DNA of 64,000 bases from an uncultured Oscillibacter sp. Its GTDB lineage: Bacteria; Bacillota; Clostridia; Oscillospirales; Oscillospiraceae. Location: the NCBI GenBank assembly GCA_910577405.1, contig CAJTMG010000009.1, forward strand, positions 1-64,000. The letters are read 5' to 3'. The translations under genes were made by a program, and so were the position numbers. Positions 1 to 7,393 of this stretch are shown here, in pieces (the first letter of the stretch is position 1; every line of letters starts with the position of its first letter). Below the pieces are notes generated by a model. The model searched no databases and had not been told where the DNA came from. It saw only the letters and a program-made list of their open reading frames with translations.

Positions 1-700
1 GCAGGCGGCGGACGCATCGGTCATAATCCACGCCCAGGTTTATGGCCTGATCCTTCCCCAGCGTAATCACATCCAGCAAAGCCAGCTCTTTCCGCAGCAT
101 AAAAATGATTGCTGTCAGCACAATCAGTGATATGACAATGATCTCTGAGTTGATGTTGCTGAAGCTGGCCACCAGGGTTGCTAAAAGATTATCGTACTCA
201 TTGGGGTCCATCACGCGGGTGAGGGTACTTTGGATGCTGGAGAAGAAAGAGGACAGGACAGTCCCAATCAGCAGCACATAGAGAACATTGTGCCTGGTTT
301 TTTTGAACAGACAGCTGTAAACCACCGTTGCCACCACGCCCATCAGCACCAGGTCCACGGCAAAGGAATAGTTTGCGTTCATGGCCAGAATACTGCCGGA
401 CCCCGCCGCAAAGACAACCGCGGTATGAATCAGCGTATAGAGAGAGTTCATACCCAGCAGGCAGGGAGTAACAATGGTATTGTTGATAACAGACTGAAAC
501 ACAATGGACGCCCCGCCGATGGCAAAAGCGGTAATCAGCATAACGATCAGCTTGGGAGTACGGATTTTTATTGCGTACTGAATCAGCTTTGCATTGTCAA
601 AATGTACCCCCACCAGCATATAGCCCGCGGCGCACAGCAGGACCAGCGCGGCAAGGAGGGCCAGCTTCCGGCGATTGGCTTGTACAGCGGCAGTATTCAT
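1..700 (-). CDS. Iron-siderophore ABC transporter permease, FecCD family (3' end outside window)
   Basis: The visible part (about 233 residues) begins MNTAAVQANRRK and has the FecCD/BtuC pattern: several hydrophobic helices and an early RTPKL segment followed by GGASIVFQSVINN, the usual 'G..fQ..l.NpLa.P..lG' region. It starts at an ATG at 700 that overlaps the stop of the preceding permease by four bases (ATGA), so the two are translationally coupled and probably form a heterodimeric inner-membrane channel, as in the YclN/YclO or FatC/FatD pairs. ATPase and binding-protein genes would be expected beyond position 1. The family is clear; the exact siderophore is not. Confidence 0.85.
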   Translation of the reverse strand, partial: MNTAAVQANRRKLALLAALVLLCAAGYMLVGVHFDNAKLIQYAIKIRTPKLIVMLITAFAIGGASIVFQSVINNTIVTPCLLGMNSLYTLIHTAVVFAAGSGSILAMNANYSFAVDLVLMGVVATVVYSCLFKKTRHNVLYVLLIGTVLSSFFSSIQSTLTRVMDPNEYDNLLATLVASFSNINSEIIVISLIVLTAIIFMLRKELALLDVITLGKDQAINLGVDYDRCVRRL

Positions 701-1716
701 GTCACGCCGCCCCCCTTTCTGTTCAGACGAATCGCTTTCCGCCCATGGCTGAGCCGATGGAGCAGCAGCGCCACAAAGAGGACGCTTCCAATAATGCCGA
801 TGATCAATTCAATCGGCAGCTCATAGGGAAAGATCAGCATCCGGCCCGCCATATCGCAGACCAGCACAAATATTGCACCAAACAGCGCCGTATCGATCAA
901 TGTGCCCCGGATTTTATCTCCCTTGAACATCGCCACCAGATTGGGGACGATCAGGCCGATGTAGGAGATGGAGCCTACCACCACAACGACGGAGGCGGTG
1001 ATCATTGCGGCAATTGTCAGCCCCAGGAACAATACAAAGTTATATGGAACGCCGAGATTTTGTGAAAAGTCTTTCCCCATGCCCACGATGTTGAAATGAT
1101 TTGCAAACAGAAAAGCCAACACCACCAGCGGGACCGTCAGCCAAACGATCTCATACCGTCCCCGCAGGACCATGGAGAAGTGACCGACCAGCCAAGTGGA
1201 GAGCGCCTGTGTCATTTCATACTTGTACGCCAGATAATTTGTAATGCCGCCGATTACATTGCCGAACATGATACCCACCAGCGGAACCATCACCACATCC
1301 TTAAATTGGACACGCTGAATGAACCAGACAAACATCCAGGTGCCAAGGACCGCAAACACGAAAGAAAAAATGGCTCTCCCCCAAAGGGTGGAATTGGGCA
1401 GGAACAGCAGCGCCAGCAGGATGCCAAACTGTGCGGAAGAAATGGTGGCCCCCGTGGTAGGAGAAACAAATTTGTTCATACAGAGCTGCTGCATAATCAG
1501 GCCTGCAACGCTCATGCCGGTCCCGGTGCAGAGAATTGCCAGGAGACGGGGCAGACGGGAAATCAGGAAAATTGCCAAATGCTCACTGTCCCCATGCAGC
1601 AGCCCCGATAGCTCCACGTCCAGAACGCCAACGAACAGCGACCAGATGGACAGGATCAAAAGCAGGGCGAACAAAACAATGGCAGTCAAATGCTTTTTGA
1701 TAACAGACACCTCCAC
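697..1716 (-). CDS. Iron-siderophore ABC transporter permease, FecCD family
   Basis: A 339-residue polytopic protein with about nine hydrophobic segments. It has the FecCD signature SRLPRLLAILCTGTGMSVAG followed by MQQLCMNKFVSPTTGA, and a C-terminal YIGLIVPNLVAMFKG loop that would contact the ATPase. It most resembles YclN/FatD-type permeases for catecholate siderophores. The start is uncertain: GTG at 1716 is the most upstream possibility, and the GGAGG at the same place could serve a slightly later start. A perfect GTTAG-N6-CTAAC palindrome lies only 4 bp upstream (1721-1736), so iron repression is likely. It is coupled to the next permease by an ATGA overlap. Confidence 0.88.
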   Translation of the reverse strand: MEVSVIKKHLTAIVLFALLLILSIWSLFVGVLDVELSGLLHGDSEHLAIFLISRLPRLLAILCTGTGMSVAGLIMQQLCMNKFVSPTTGATISSAQFGILLALLFLPNSTLWGRAIFSFVFAVLGTWMFVWFIQRVQFKDVVMVPLVGIMFGNVIGGITNYLAYKYEMTQALSTWLVGHFSMVLRGRYEIVWLTVPLVVLAFLFANHFNIVGMGKDFSQNLGVPYNFVLFLGLTIAAMITASVVVVVGSISYIGLIVPNLVAMFKGDKIRGTLIDTALFGAIFVLVCDMAGRMLIFPYELPIELIIGIIGSVLFVALLLHRLSHGRKAIRLNRKGGGVT

Positions 1717-1720
1717 AGAA

Positions 1721-1736
1721 GTTAGCCGAAACTAAC
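1721..1736. promoter_or_regulatory. Putative DtxR-type iron operator, copy 1
   Basis: GTTAG-CCGAAA-CTAAC, a perfect 5+5 palindrome with a 6-bp centre, just upstream of the permease start. It is one of six exact copies in the iron block. Known DtxR/IdeR boxes contain the same GTTAG...CTAAC halves but with closer spacing. Binding is inferred. Confidence 0.6.
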
Positions 1737-1805
1737 TCCAAGGTATTAAGAAATGCGCATGACGGAAGGCAGGGAGATTTGCCCATCACAACGCACAGCG
1801 CAATC

Positions 1806-1835
1806 AGTATAGCACACCGGGTTAGTCATACACAA
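1806..1835 (-). promoter_or_regulatory. Sigma-A-like promoter for the permease operon
   Basis: On the minus strand TTGTGT (1835-1830) and TATACT (1811-1806) are separated by 18 bp. A half-conserved copy of the iron palindrome (GTTAG-TCATAC-ACAAC, 1821-1836) lies within it, in addition to the perfect site at 1721-1736. The remaining sequence of the 391-bp gap 1717-2107 is AT-rich and holds no recognisable gene. Confidence 0.45.
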
Positions 1836-1924
1836 CCACATGATTAAACAAGAAAAAGGGAATTCAAAGCAGGAAAATTTATCTATTATCACGAGAGGGC
1901 AAAAAATAAGTTTCAATTTATCTC

Positions 1925-1979
1925 TTGACAAAAGTCCCCACCTGTGCTAACGTATGCCTTGTAGTTAGCGATACCTAAC
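1925..1979 (+). promoter_or_regulatory. Flavodoxin promoter with DtxR-type operator, copy 2
   Basis: TTGACA (1925-1930), a 17-bp spacer and TAACGT (1948-1953) form a plausible sigma-A promoter. The palindrome GTTAG-CGATAC-CTAAC (1964-1979) covers the expected start of transcription, where a repressor would block initiation. Confidence 0.55.
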
Positions 1980-2056
1980 CAGCGCAGTAATACGACCTCC
2001 TGCTTTCTCTCCCCTCTCCAAGGATCTCTAGCCTTGGAGCTTCTCTGGCCGCGAAA

Positions 2057-2072
2057 GTTAGTTGTAGCTAAC
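2057..2072. promoter_or_regulatory. Putative DtxR-type iron operator, copy 3
   Basis: GTTAG-TTGTAG-CTAAC lies 35 bp upstream of the flavodoxin ATG, in the 5' leader downstream of copy 2. Two operators in one leader suggest tight repression in iron-replete cells. Confidence 0.55.
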
Positions 2073-2107
2073 TCCAACAGAAAAAAATTGATGAAGGAGT
2101 GTTCAAC

Positions 2108-2539
2108 ATGAACAAGATCGCAATCGTATTCTGGAGCGGAACCGGCAATACGGAGGCCATGGCCAATTACATTGCCGAGGGCGTCCGGTCTGCTGGCGGC
2201 GAAGCGGAGCAGCTGGGTCCTGGGGAGTTCTCGGCCAGCCAGTTCTCCGCATACAGCGCCGTGGCCTTTGGCTGTCCCGCCATGGGCAGCGAGGTGCTGG
2301 AGGAGGCGGAGTTTGAGCCGATGTTCTCGGTTCTGGAGGGTTCTCTCAGCGGCAAACGGATTGCGCTGTTTGGTTCCTATGGCTGGGGAGACGGCCAGTG
2401 GATGCGGGACTGGTGCAGACGCTGTGACGATGCCGGGGCCAATCTCCTGGACGAAAACGGCCTGACGGTCAATGAGGCCCCGGACGCGGAGGGCGCGGAA
2501 GCCTGCCGGGAGCTGGGCCGGAAGCTGGCGGCGTGGTGA
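2108..2539 (+). CDS. Short-chain flavodoxin
   Basis: A 143-residue single-domain flavodoxin. The FMN phosphate-binding loop is near the N-terminus (IVFWSGTGNTEAMA, residues 5-18), followed by the isoalloxazine loops FGCPAMGSEVLEE and LFGSYGWGDGQWM. ATG at 2108 is chosen over the in-frame codon at 2099 because AAGGAG sits about 8 bp upstream. It is a soluble one-electron carrier that commonly replaces ferredoxin under iron limitation, which fits the two GTTAG-N6-CTAAC sites in front of it. It overlaps the next gene by four bases. Confidence 0.93.
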   Translation: MNKIAIVFWSGTGNTEAMANYIAEGVRSAGGEAEQLGPGEFSASQFSAYSAVAFGCPAMGSEVLEEAEFEPMFSVLEGSLSGKRIALFGSYGWGDGQWMRDWCRRCDDAGANLLDENGLTVNEAPDAEGAEACRELGRKLAAW

Positions 2540-3114
2540 ATCAGGACATTTCCCGGACATTTGAGGCGGTACTGATCCGGCAGTGCGCGCCTACATTGGC
2601 TGGAATGAAACCGGGGAGCATTTTTTGCTTCAGGCATTCCTCGCTGGAGGTTTCGCGGCGGAAAGCCTGTCAATGGAATGAACAGCTGGCTTCCTTTGGC
2701 CTTGCTGTTCAAATCCTCCTGGAGCGCCCGGAAACAGGCTCGGTCATTGTCTATGTGTACCGTCCCAGTCATCTGAAGCAGCTCCTGTCCGGTCCTGCCC
2801 ATCAGAAATTTTTGTCAGAAGCCGGTTATGCGGGAACCGATCTGGACAGCCTGCTGGAAGAGCTTGCATATCGCCTGCGGACACAGTTGGAATTTCCCCA
2901 TGAAATCGGCATATTTCTGGGCTACCCACTCCGGGATGTGATTGGCTTTATTGAAAACCATGGCCGGAACTTTACCTGCTGCGGCTTCTGGAAATCCTAC
3001 GGCGATCCGGTGGAAATGCAGTCGTGCTTTGACTGTTACCGCAGATGCGTCCAGACCTATGTGGCGATGTTTGAGCAAGGGGTTCCTATTGAGCTGCTGA
3101 CGGTCCCGGCATAA
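2536..3114 (+). CDS. DUF3793 family protein
   Basis: About 192 residues. The N-terminus (LIRQCAPTLAGMKPGSIFC) and the LGYPLRDVIGFIENHG motif match the DUF3793 family, which is often found beside flavodoxin and iron genes in Clostridia; its function is unknown. The start is GTG at 2536 (GTGA overlap with the flavodoxin stop) or GTG at 2533. A Cys-rich C-terminal patch (CCGFW, then C..C...C between about residues 153 and 177) could bind metal or an iron-sulfur cluster; this is inference. Cotranscription with flavodoxin implies an iron-starvation role. Confidence 0.8.
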   Translation: MNQDISRTFEAVLIRQCAPTLAGMKPGSIFCFRHSSLEVSRRKACQWNEQLASFGLAVQILLERPETGSVIVYVYRPSHLKQLLSGPAHQKFLSEAGYAGTDLDSLLEELAYRLRTQLEFPHEIGIFLGYPLRDVIGFIENHGRNFTCCGFWKSYGDPVEMQSCFDCYRRCVQTYVAMFEQGVPIELLTVPA

Positions 3115-3241
3115 TATTGCTTTTTTGCCCAGTGGCTCCGGACACCGCAGAGAAAGACGCATGAAACACGCCATCAGTGAGGAAAGTTTCGCAGTCCGCG
3201 GGGCATGACAAATCTTCTGGAACTGAGCTGACAAAAGCGCA

Positions 3242-3283
3242 AAAACCGTCCCTGTAAGGCAGGTCCTTGCGGGGGACGGTTTT
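3242..3283. terminator. Bidirectional rho-independent terminator
   Basis: AAAACCGTCCC pairs with GGGGACGGTTTT around a GC-rich loop, with A-tract and T-tract on the two sides. It lies between the plus-strand DUF3793 gene and the convergent DtxR-family gene and can serve both. Confidence 0.75.
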
Positions 3284-3295
3284 GCTTTGTGCCGG

Positions 3296-3703
3296 TCAGG
3301 TCGATTTCGAAGGACAATGTTCACAGCTCACGCCATTTCCTCCGCCTGCGGTATGCGCCTTGATTTTCTCAAAGGTTTCATCGCTCAGATCATGCTCTAC
3401 CTTACAGGCGTCCGCCGCCGCTGTCTCCGGGGAAACGCCCAGCTGAATAAAAACCTGTGTCAGCAGCTTGTGCCTGTCATAGATACGATGGGCAATTTCC
3501 TCACCGGGAGGCAAAAGCGTAATATACCCATCGCCGTCCATCTGAATATAGCCGTTCTCCCGCAGGTTCCGCATTGCTATGCTGACGCTCGGTTTGGAAA
3601 AGCCCAATTCATGGACAATATCAATGGAGCGCACCATTCCGTGATTTTCCCGGAGTTTTAAGATGGCCTCCAAATAGTCCTCGGCGGATTCGTGGATATT
3701 CAC
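3296..3703 (-). CDS. DtxR/MntR-family metal-dependent repressor
   Basis: 135 residues. An N-terminal winged helix (ESAEDYLEAIL ... SIDIVHELGFSKPSVSIAMRNL) is followed by the dimerisation helices. The GTG at 3703 is chosen because GGAGGA lies 7 bp upstream; the open frame continues to 3766 without a better site. The metal ligands look mixed: the first helix has the MntR-type Asp (EDYLE), while C-x-x-E-H near residue 107 matches the DtxR/IdeR iron site. The C-terminal SIR-like SH3 domain is absent, and the tail carries an extra CxxC. A GTTAG-N6-CTAAC palindrome 37 bp upstream suggests autoregulation. It is the best candidate regulator of the iron block. Confidence 0.88.
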   Translation of the reverse strand: MNIHESAEDYLEAILKLRENHGMVRSIDIVHELGFSKPSVSIAMRNLRENGYIQMDGDGYITLLPPGEEIAHRIYDRHKLLTQVFIQLGVSPETAAADACKVEHDLSDETFEKIKAHTAGGGNGVSCEHCPSKST

Positions 3704-3739
3704 AAAAATTCCTCCTCCCACGGAAATCCCTGTGCATAG

Positions 3740-3755
3740 GTTAGCACATTCTAAC
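3740..3755. promoter_or_regulatory. Putative DtxR-type iron operator, copy 4
   Basis: GTTAG-CACATT-CTAAC upstream of the DtxR-family gene. On the minus strand it overlaps a TAGAAT hexamer that could be the -10 of that gene, which would give negative autoregulation. Confidence 0.55.
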
Positions 3756-3784
3756 TGAAAAAGCAAGTTTTTCTGAAAAGGGTC

Positions 3785-3844
3785 TTGACAACGGCGGTTA
3801 GTGATAGTAAACTAAGACCGGTTTTAAGGTTAGAGTTTACTAAC
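3785..3844 (+). promoter_or_regulatory. feo operon promoter with operator copy 5
   Basis: TTGACA (3785-3790), 17-bp spacer and TAAACT (3808-3813). A perfect operator GTTAG-AGTTTA-CTAAC occupies 3829-3844, about 10 bp past the expected start site. A degenerate copy (GTTAG-TGATAG-TAAAC, 3797-3812) overlaps the spacer and -10. Confidence 0.6.
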
Positions 3845-3868
3845 TGCGCACTGGAGGGAGGCGAAGAA

Positions 3869-4081
3869 ATGATGCCGCTGACAATGGCAAAGGCTGGAGA
3901 GACGGTCACGGTCCGCAAGATCTCCGGCAAGGACGAGGTGCGCCAGCATCTGGCGGAGCTGGGCTTTGTGGTGGACAGCGATGTGACAGTCGTCAGCGAA
4001 ATCGGAGGGAACTTGATTGTGCAGGTAAAGGAGAGCCGCATCGCGCTGAACAAGAGCATGGCAAACCGCATTATGGTTTAA
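3869..4081 (+). CDS. feoA: Ferrous iron transport protein A (first copy)
   Basis: A 70-residue SH3-like protein (MMPLTMAKAGETVTVRKISGK, ending LNKSMANRIMV), the length and fold pattern of FeoA. The start at 3869 follows GGAGG; an upstream in-frame extension to 3785 runs through the promoter and is rejected. FeoA is cytoplasmic and modulates the FeoB channel, probably through its GTPase domain. It is first in the feo operon, with 24 bp to the second feoA. Tandem feoA genes are common in Clostridia. Confidence 0.92.
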   Translation: MMPLTMAKAGETVTVRKISGKDEVRQHLAELGFVVDSDVTVVSEIGGNLIVQVKESRIALNKSMANRIMV

Positions 4082-4105
4082 GAAACAAAAAGGAGGAGAG
4101 CAGAC

Positions 4106-4327
4106 ATGAGAACATTGAAAGATGTGAAGATGGGCGAAACCGTAACCGTGGCAAAGCTCCATGGCGAAGGTCCGGTGAAGCGTCGGATTATGGACATGGG
4201 CATCACCAAAGGCGTGGAGATTTTTGTCCGCAAGGTGGCGCCCCTGGGCGATCCTATGGAGCTGAACGTCCGGGGCTACGAGCTGTCTGTCCGCAAGGGC
4301 GATGCGGAGATGATTGAGGTCCAGTAA
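4106..4327 (+). CDS. feoA: Ferrous iron transport protein A (second copy)
   Basis: 73 residues, beginning MRTLKDVKMGETVTVAKLHGEG and containing RRIMDMGITKGVEIFVRKVAPLGDPMELNVRGYELSVR split over the domain, the conserved FeoA core. AAAGGAGGAG precedes the ATG. It is clearly a paralogue of the copy just upstream, with similar length and fold but well-diverged sequence, so the two may have separate partners or act as a hetero-oligomer on FeoB. Another iron palindrome lies between it and feoB. Confidence 0.92.
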   Translation: MRTLKDVKMGETVTVAKLHGEGPVKRRIMDMGITKGVEIFVRKVAPLGDPMELNVRGYELSVRKGDAEMIEVQ

Positions 4328-4354
4328 ACAGACGCGGCAGAAGGTCGCTATTCT

Positions 4355-4383
4355 TTGCGCCATAAGTTAGTCTTAGCTAACAC
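4355..4383 (+). promoter_or_regulatory. Internal feoB promoter with operator copy 6
   Basis: GTTAG-TCTTAG-CTAAC (4366-4381) stands directly upstream of feoB. TTGCGC (4355-4360) and TAACAC (4378-4383) 17 bp apart could be a weak promoter enclosing it, allowing feoB its own iron control. The operator is clearer than the promoter. Confidence 0.5.
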
Positions 4384-4402
4384 TTGAAAGGAGAGAACGA
4401 CT

Positions 4403-6625
4403 ATGGACATTAAGATTGCTCTGGCGGGCAACCCCAACTGCGGCAAGACCACCCTGTTCAATGCCCTCACCGGCTCCAGCCAGTATGTGGGAAACTGGCC
4501 CGGCGTGACCGTGGAGAAGAAGGAGGGCCGCTTGAAGGGACACAAGGATGTGGTCATCCAGGACCTGCCCGGTATCTACTCCCTGTCCCCTTATACCCTG
4601 GAGGAAGTGGTTGCTCGGAGCTATCTGGTGAACGAGAAGCCGGACGCTATCCTCAACATCGTGGACGGAACCAATATCGAGCGCAACCTCTACCTCACCA
4701 CGCAGCTGATTGAGCTGGGTCTGCCTGTGGTGGTGGCAGTGAACATGATTGACCTGGTACGGAAGAACGGCGACACCATCAGCCTCAATAAGCTGGGCGA
4801 GGCCCTGGGCTGCGAGGTAGTGGAAATGAGCGCCCTCAAAGGCGAGGGAGGCATGACGGCAGCGGAAAAGGCCGTAGCTTTGGCGCAGAGGAAGCAGGCT
4901 GGGGAACTGCCCCATGTGTTCACCGGGAGCGTAGAACACGCCCTGGCCCATATTGAGGAGTCCATCCAGGGCAAGGTAGCGGAGGGCTATCTGCGCTGGT
5001 ACGCCATCAAGGTTTTTGAGCGGGATGAAAAGGTTCTGGAGGAGCTGAACCTCTCCGCTGATCTGAAAGCCCATCTGGAGCAGCACATTACCGACTGCGA
5101 GACAGAGCTGGACGATGACGCCGAGAGCATTATTACCAATCAGCGGTACTCCTATATTAACTCTGCTGCAACCAAGGCTGTGAAGAAGAAAGCGGCCAAG
5201 GGCAGTCTGTCCGTCTCTGACAAGATTGACCAGATCGTCACCAATCGCATCCTGGCCCTGCCTATTTTCGCGGCGGTCATGTTCCTGATCTACTCCATCG
5301 CTATGGGGACCTCTCCGGCGGGTCTCTTTGAGGGCGAGGAGTGGGGCATCGCTATCGGCACCTGGGGCACCGACTGGGCCAACGACACATTCTTCGGCGA
5401 GATGGTCCCCGGCTTCTTTGACAGTATCCTCACCTCCCTGGGCGTCAGCGGCTGGCTGTACGGGTTGATTCAGGACGGTATCGTAGCTGGTGTAGGCGCT
5501 GTCTTAGGCTTTGTGCCGCAGATGCTGGTGCTGTTCCTGTTGCTGGCAATATTGGAGGACTGCGGCTACATGGCCCGGATTGCCTTCATCATGGACCGCA
5601 TTTTCCGTCGCTTCGGCCTCTCCGGAAAGAGCTTCATCCCCATGCTGGTGGCTACTGGCTGCGGCGTCCCCGGCATCATGGCCTCCCGGACCATTGAGCA
5701 GGACCGGGACCGGAAAATGACCATCATGACCACCGGCTTCATTCCCTGTGGCGCGAAAATGCCTATTATTGCCCTGTTTGCAGGCGCGGTATTTGGCGGT
5801 TCCTCTCTGATTGCCACCTCCGCGTTCTTCATTGGCATCGCCGCCGTGGTCATCTCCGGCATTATGTTGAAAAAGTTCAAGGCTTTCGCCGGAGAACCCG
5901 CCCCCTTCGTTATGGAACTGCCCTCCTACCACGTCCCCTCCGCCTCCAACGTCCTGCGGGCCACCTGGGAGCGGGGCTGGAGCTTCATCAAGCGGGCCGG
6001 GACGGTGATCCTGCTGTCCACCATTGTCCTCTGGTTCCTCCAGGGCTACGGCTTTACGGACGGAGCCTTCGGCCCGGTAGAGGACAACAATTCCTCCCTG
6101 CTGGCCGCCATCGGAAACGCCATTGCCTGGATTTTCTATCCCCTGGGCTGGACGGGCGATATGGCCTGGAAAGCTGCTGTAGCCTCCTTTACCGGCCTGA
6201 TTGCCAAGGAAAACGTAGTGGGTACATTCGGCACCCTCTACCACTTTGCCGGGGAAGTCAGCGAGAACGGCGAGGAAATCTGGGCCTTGGTGGGGGCCGA
6301 CTTTGGGGCCGTCACTGCTTACAGCTTCATGATTTTTAATCTGCTGTGCGCACCCTGCTTCGCCGCTATGGGTGCCATCAAACGGGAGATGAACAACGGC
6401 AGATGGACCGCCTTTGCTATCGGTTATATGTGCGTGTTCGCGTATGTGACCGCATTTATCGTCTATCAGCTGGGCGGGTTGATCACCGGAATTGTCAGCT
6501 TCAATCTGTGGAGTGTTGTGGCTCTTGCTGCACTGGCCGGCGTCCTCTATCTGCTGTTCCGCAGGGGCTATCAGGGTAAAGAAGGTACCCGGCGGCTGAC
6601 TTCTGTGTCCGCTGCCGCAAAGTGA
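4403..6625 (+). CDS. feoB: Ferrous iron transport protein B
   Basis: 740 residues. The N-terminal G domain has G1 (GNPNCGKTT, residues 9-17), G3 (DLPGIYSL) and G4 (NMID), followed by a GDI-like helical spacer to about residue 270. The C-terminal half is the polytopic channel, with the two Gate motifs including CGYMARIAFIMDR and GVPGIMASRT ... GFIPCGAKMPI. It transports Fe(II) across the inner membrane in anaerobes. It ends the run feoA-feoA-feoB and is followed by the FeoB-associated peptide. Length and motifs are typical and no lesion was seen. Confidence 0.97.
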   Translation: MDIKIALAGNPNCGKTTLFNALTGSSQYVGNWPGVTVEKKEGRLKGHKDVVIQDLPGIYSLSPYTLEEVVARSYLVNEKPDAILNIVDGTNIERNLYLTTQLIELGLPVVVAVNMIDLVRKNGDTISLNKLGEALGCEVVEMSALKGEGGMTAAEKAVALAQRKQAGELPHVFTGSVEHALAHIEESIQGKVAEGYLRWYAIKVFERDEKVLEELNLSADLKAHLEQHITDCETELDDDAESIITNQRYSYINSAATKAVKKKAAKGSLSVSDKIDQIVTNRILALPIFAAVMFLIYSIAMGTSPAGLFEGEEWGIAIGTWGTDWANDTFFGEMVPGFFDSILTSLGVSGWLYGLIQDGIVAGVGAVLGFVPQMLVLFLLLAILEDCGYMARIAFIMDRIFRRFGLSGKSFIPMLVATGCGVPGIMASRTIEQDRDRKMTIMTTGFIPCGAKMPIIALFAGAVFGGSSLIATSAFFIGIAAVVISGIMLKKFKAFAGEPAPFVMELPSYHVPSASNVLRATWERGWSFIKRAGTVILLSTIVLWFLQGYGFTDGAFGPVEDNNSSLLAAIGNAIAWIFYPLGWTGDMAWKAAVASFTGLIAKENVVGTFGTLYHFAGEVSENGEEIWALVGADFGAVTAYSFMIFNLLCAPCFAAMGAIKREMNNGRWTAFAIGYMCVFAYVTAFIVYQLGGLITGIVSFNLWSVVALAALAGVLYLLFRRGYQGKEGTRRLTSVSAAAK

Positions 6626-6650
6626 GCCGGGAGGAAAGGAGCAATTGATC

Positions 6651-6791
6651 ATGCCTGCTGTCTTGGGAAATATCATTGTGATTACCGCGCTGATTGCTGT
6701 TGTGGTATTGGTTGTCCGGTCCCTGTGGAAATCTCACAAGTCCAGTGGAGGCTGTAACGGCGACTGCGGGAACTGTCACGGCTGTCACTAA
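6651..6791 (+). CDS. FeoB-associated Cys-rich membrane peptide
   Basis: A 46-residue peptide: one N-terminal transmembrane helix (IIVITALIAVVVLVV) followed by a short tail containing C-x3-C-x2-C-x2-C with flanking His. This is the pattern of the small proteins often encoded after feoB (FeoB_associated family, sometimes called FeoC/FeoW-like in Firmicutes). It starts with ATG at 6651 behind GGAGGAAAGGAG. The Cys/His tail could bind Fe(II) or interact with FeoB; that is inferred from position and composition. Confidence 0.82.
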   Translation: MPAVLGNIIVITALIAVVVLVVRSLWKSHKSSGGCNGDCGNCHGCH

Positions 6792-6874
6792 AATTTCAGA
6801 TCAGAAAAATACGGTGAGGAGGCATGGGCAGCATAATTTGCTCATGCCTTCTCCCATTGGGGAGGAACAATTCT

Positions 6875-7240
6875 ATGGCAGAACTACGGGAAGCCCATCT
6901 TCGCTATCTGCTGGCGATCTACGAATTGAGCAGAAGCGCTCCGGATGTGGGAACGCAGGCGATTGCAAAGGCGCTGAACTGCTCAAAAGCCTCTGTCACA
7001 AAAATGATGGCAATCCTGATGGACATGAATCTTCTGGTGCGGGAGCGGTACGGAAAAATCTATCTGACGGATACCGGCTTTTTGCTGGCAAAGGATATGC
7101 TCCGGTGTGTCGAACTGATTCATGAGCGGATTCCGGCGATGGGGTTTGATTTGACCGAGGAAGAGGCGCGGGATTTTGTACGCACGATGGTGGTGAATCT
7201 GCCGGAGCATTGCCGGAGGCGGCTGGCTGGCAGAACGTAA
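6875..7240 (+). CDS. Short DtxR-family-like transcriptional regulator
   Basis: 121 residues. The first half is a DtxR-type winged helix (LRYLLAIYELSRSAPDVGTQ ... CSKASVTKMMAILMDMNLLV, then YGKIYLTDTG). The second half is shortened and lacks the C-x-x-E-H iron-ligand motif of the repressor at 3296-3703. ATG at 6875 follows GGGGAGGAA; the frame is open upstream to 6824 but without a ribosome site. It lies between the feo operon and a ZIP transporter, so it may sense Zn or Mn, or have lost metal control. Confidence 0.78.
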   Translation: MAELREAHLRYLLAIYELSRSAPDVGTQAIAKALNCSKASVTKMMAILMDMNLLVRERYGKIYLTDTGFLLAKDMLRCVELIHERIPAMGFDLTEEEARDFVRTMVVNLPEHCRRRLAGRT

Positions 7241-7393
7241 CAGCGAGACAGGAGCGGGACGATTGATGGAAGAGGGGACAGCAAAAGGTCTAATCCAAAT
7301 GGACAGCGGGAGGGTTTGAATGGTTTATTTCGGAGCATAATTTTTAGGTCAGGCAAATGTTCCGCTGTGCTGTTTGGAGGCGAGTATTCAGAA

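Noticed and set aside
5504..6676. 390-codon minus-strand frame opposite feoB
   Set aside because: Gly/His-rich antisense shadow of the feoB membrane domain.
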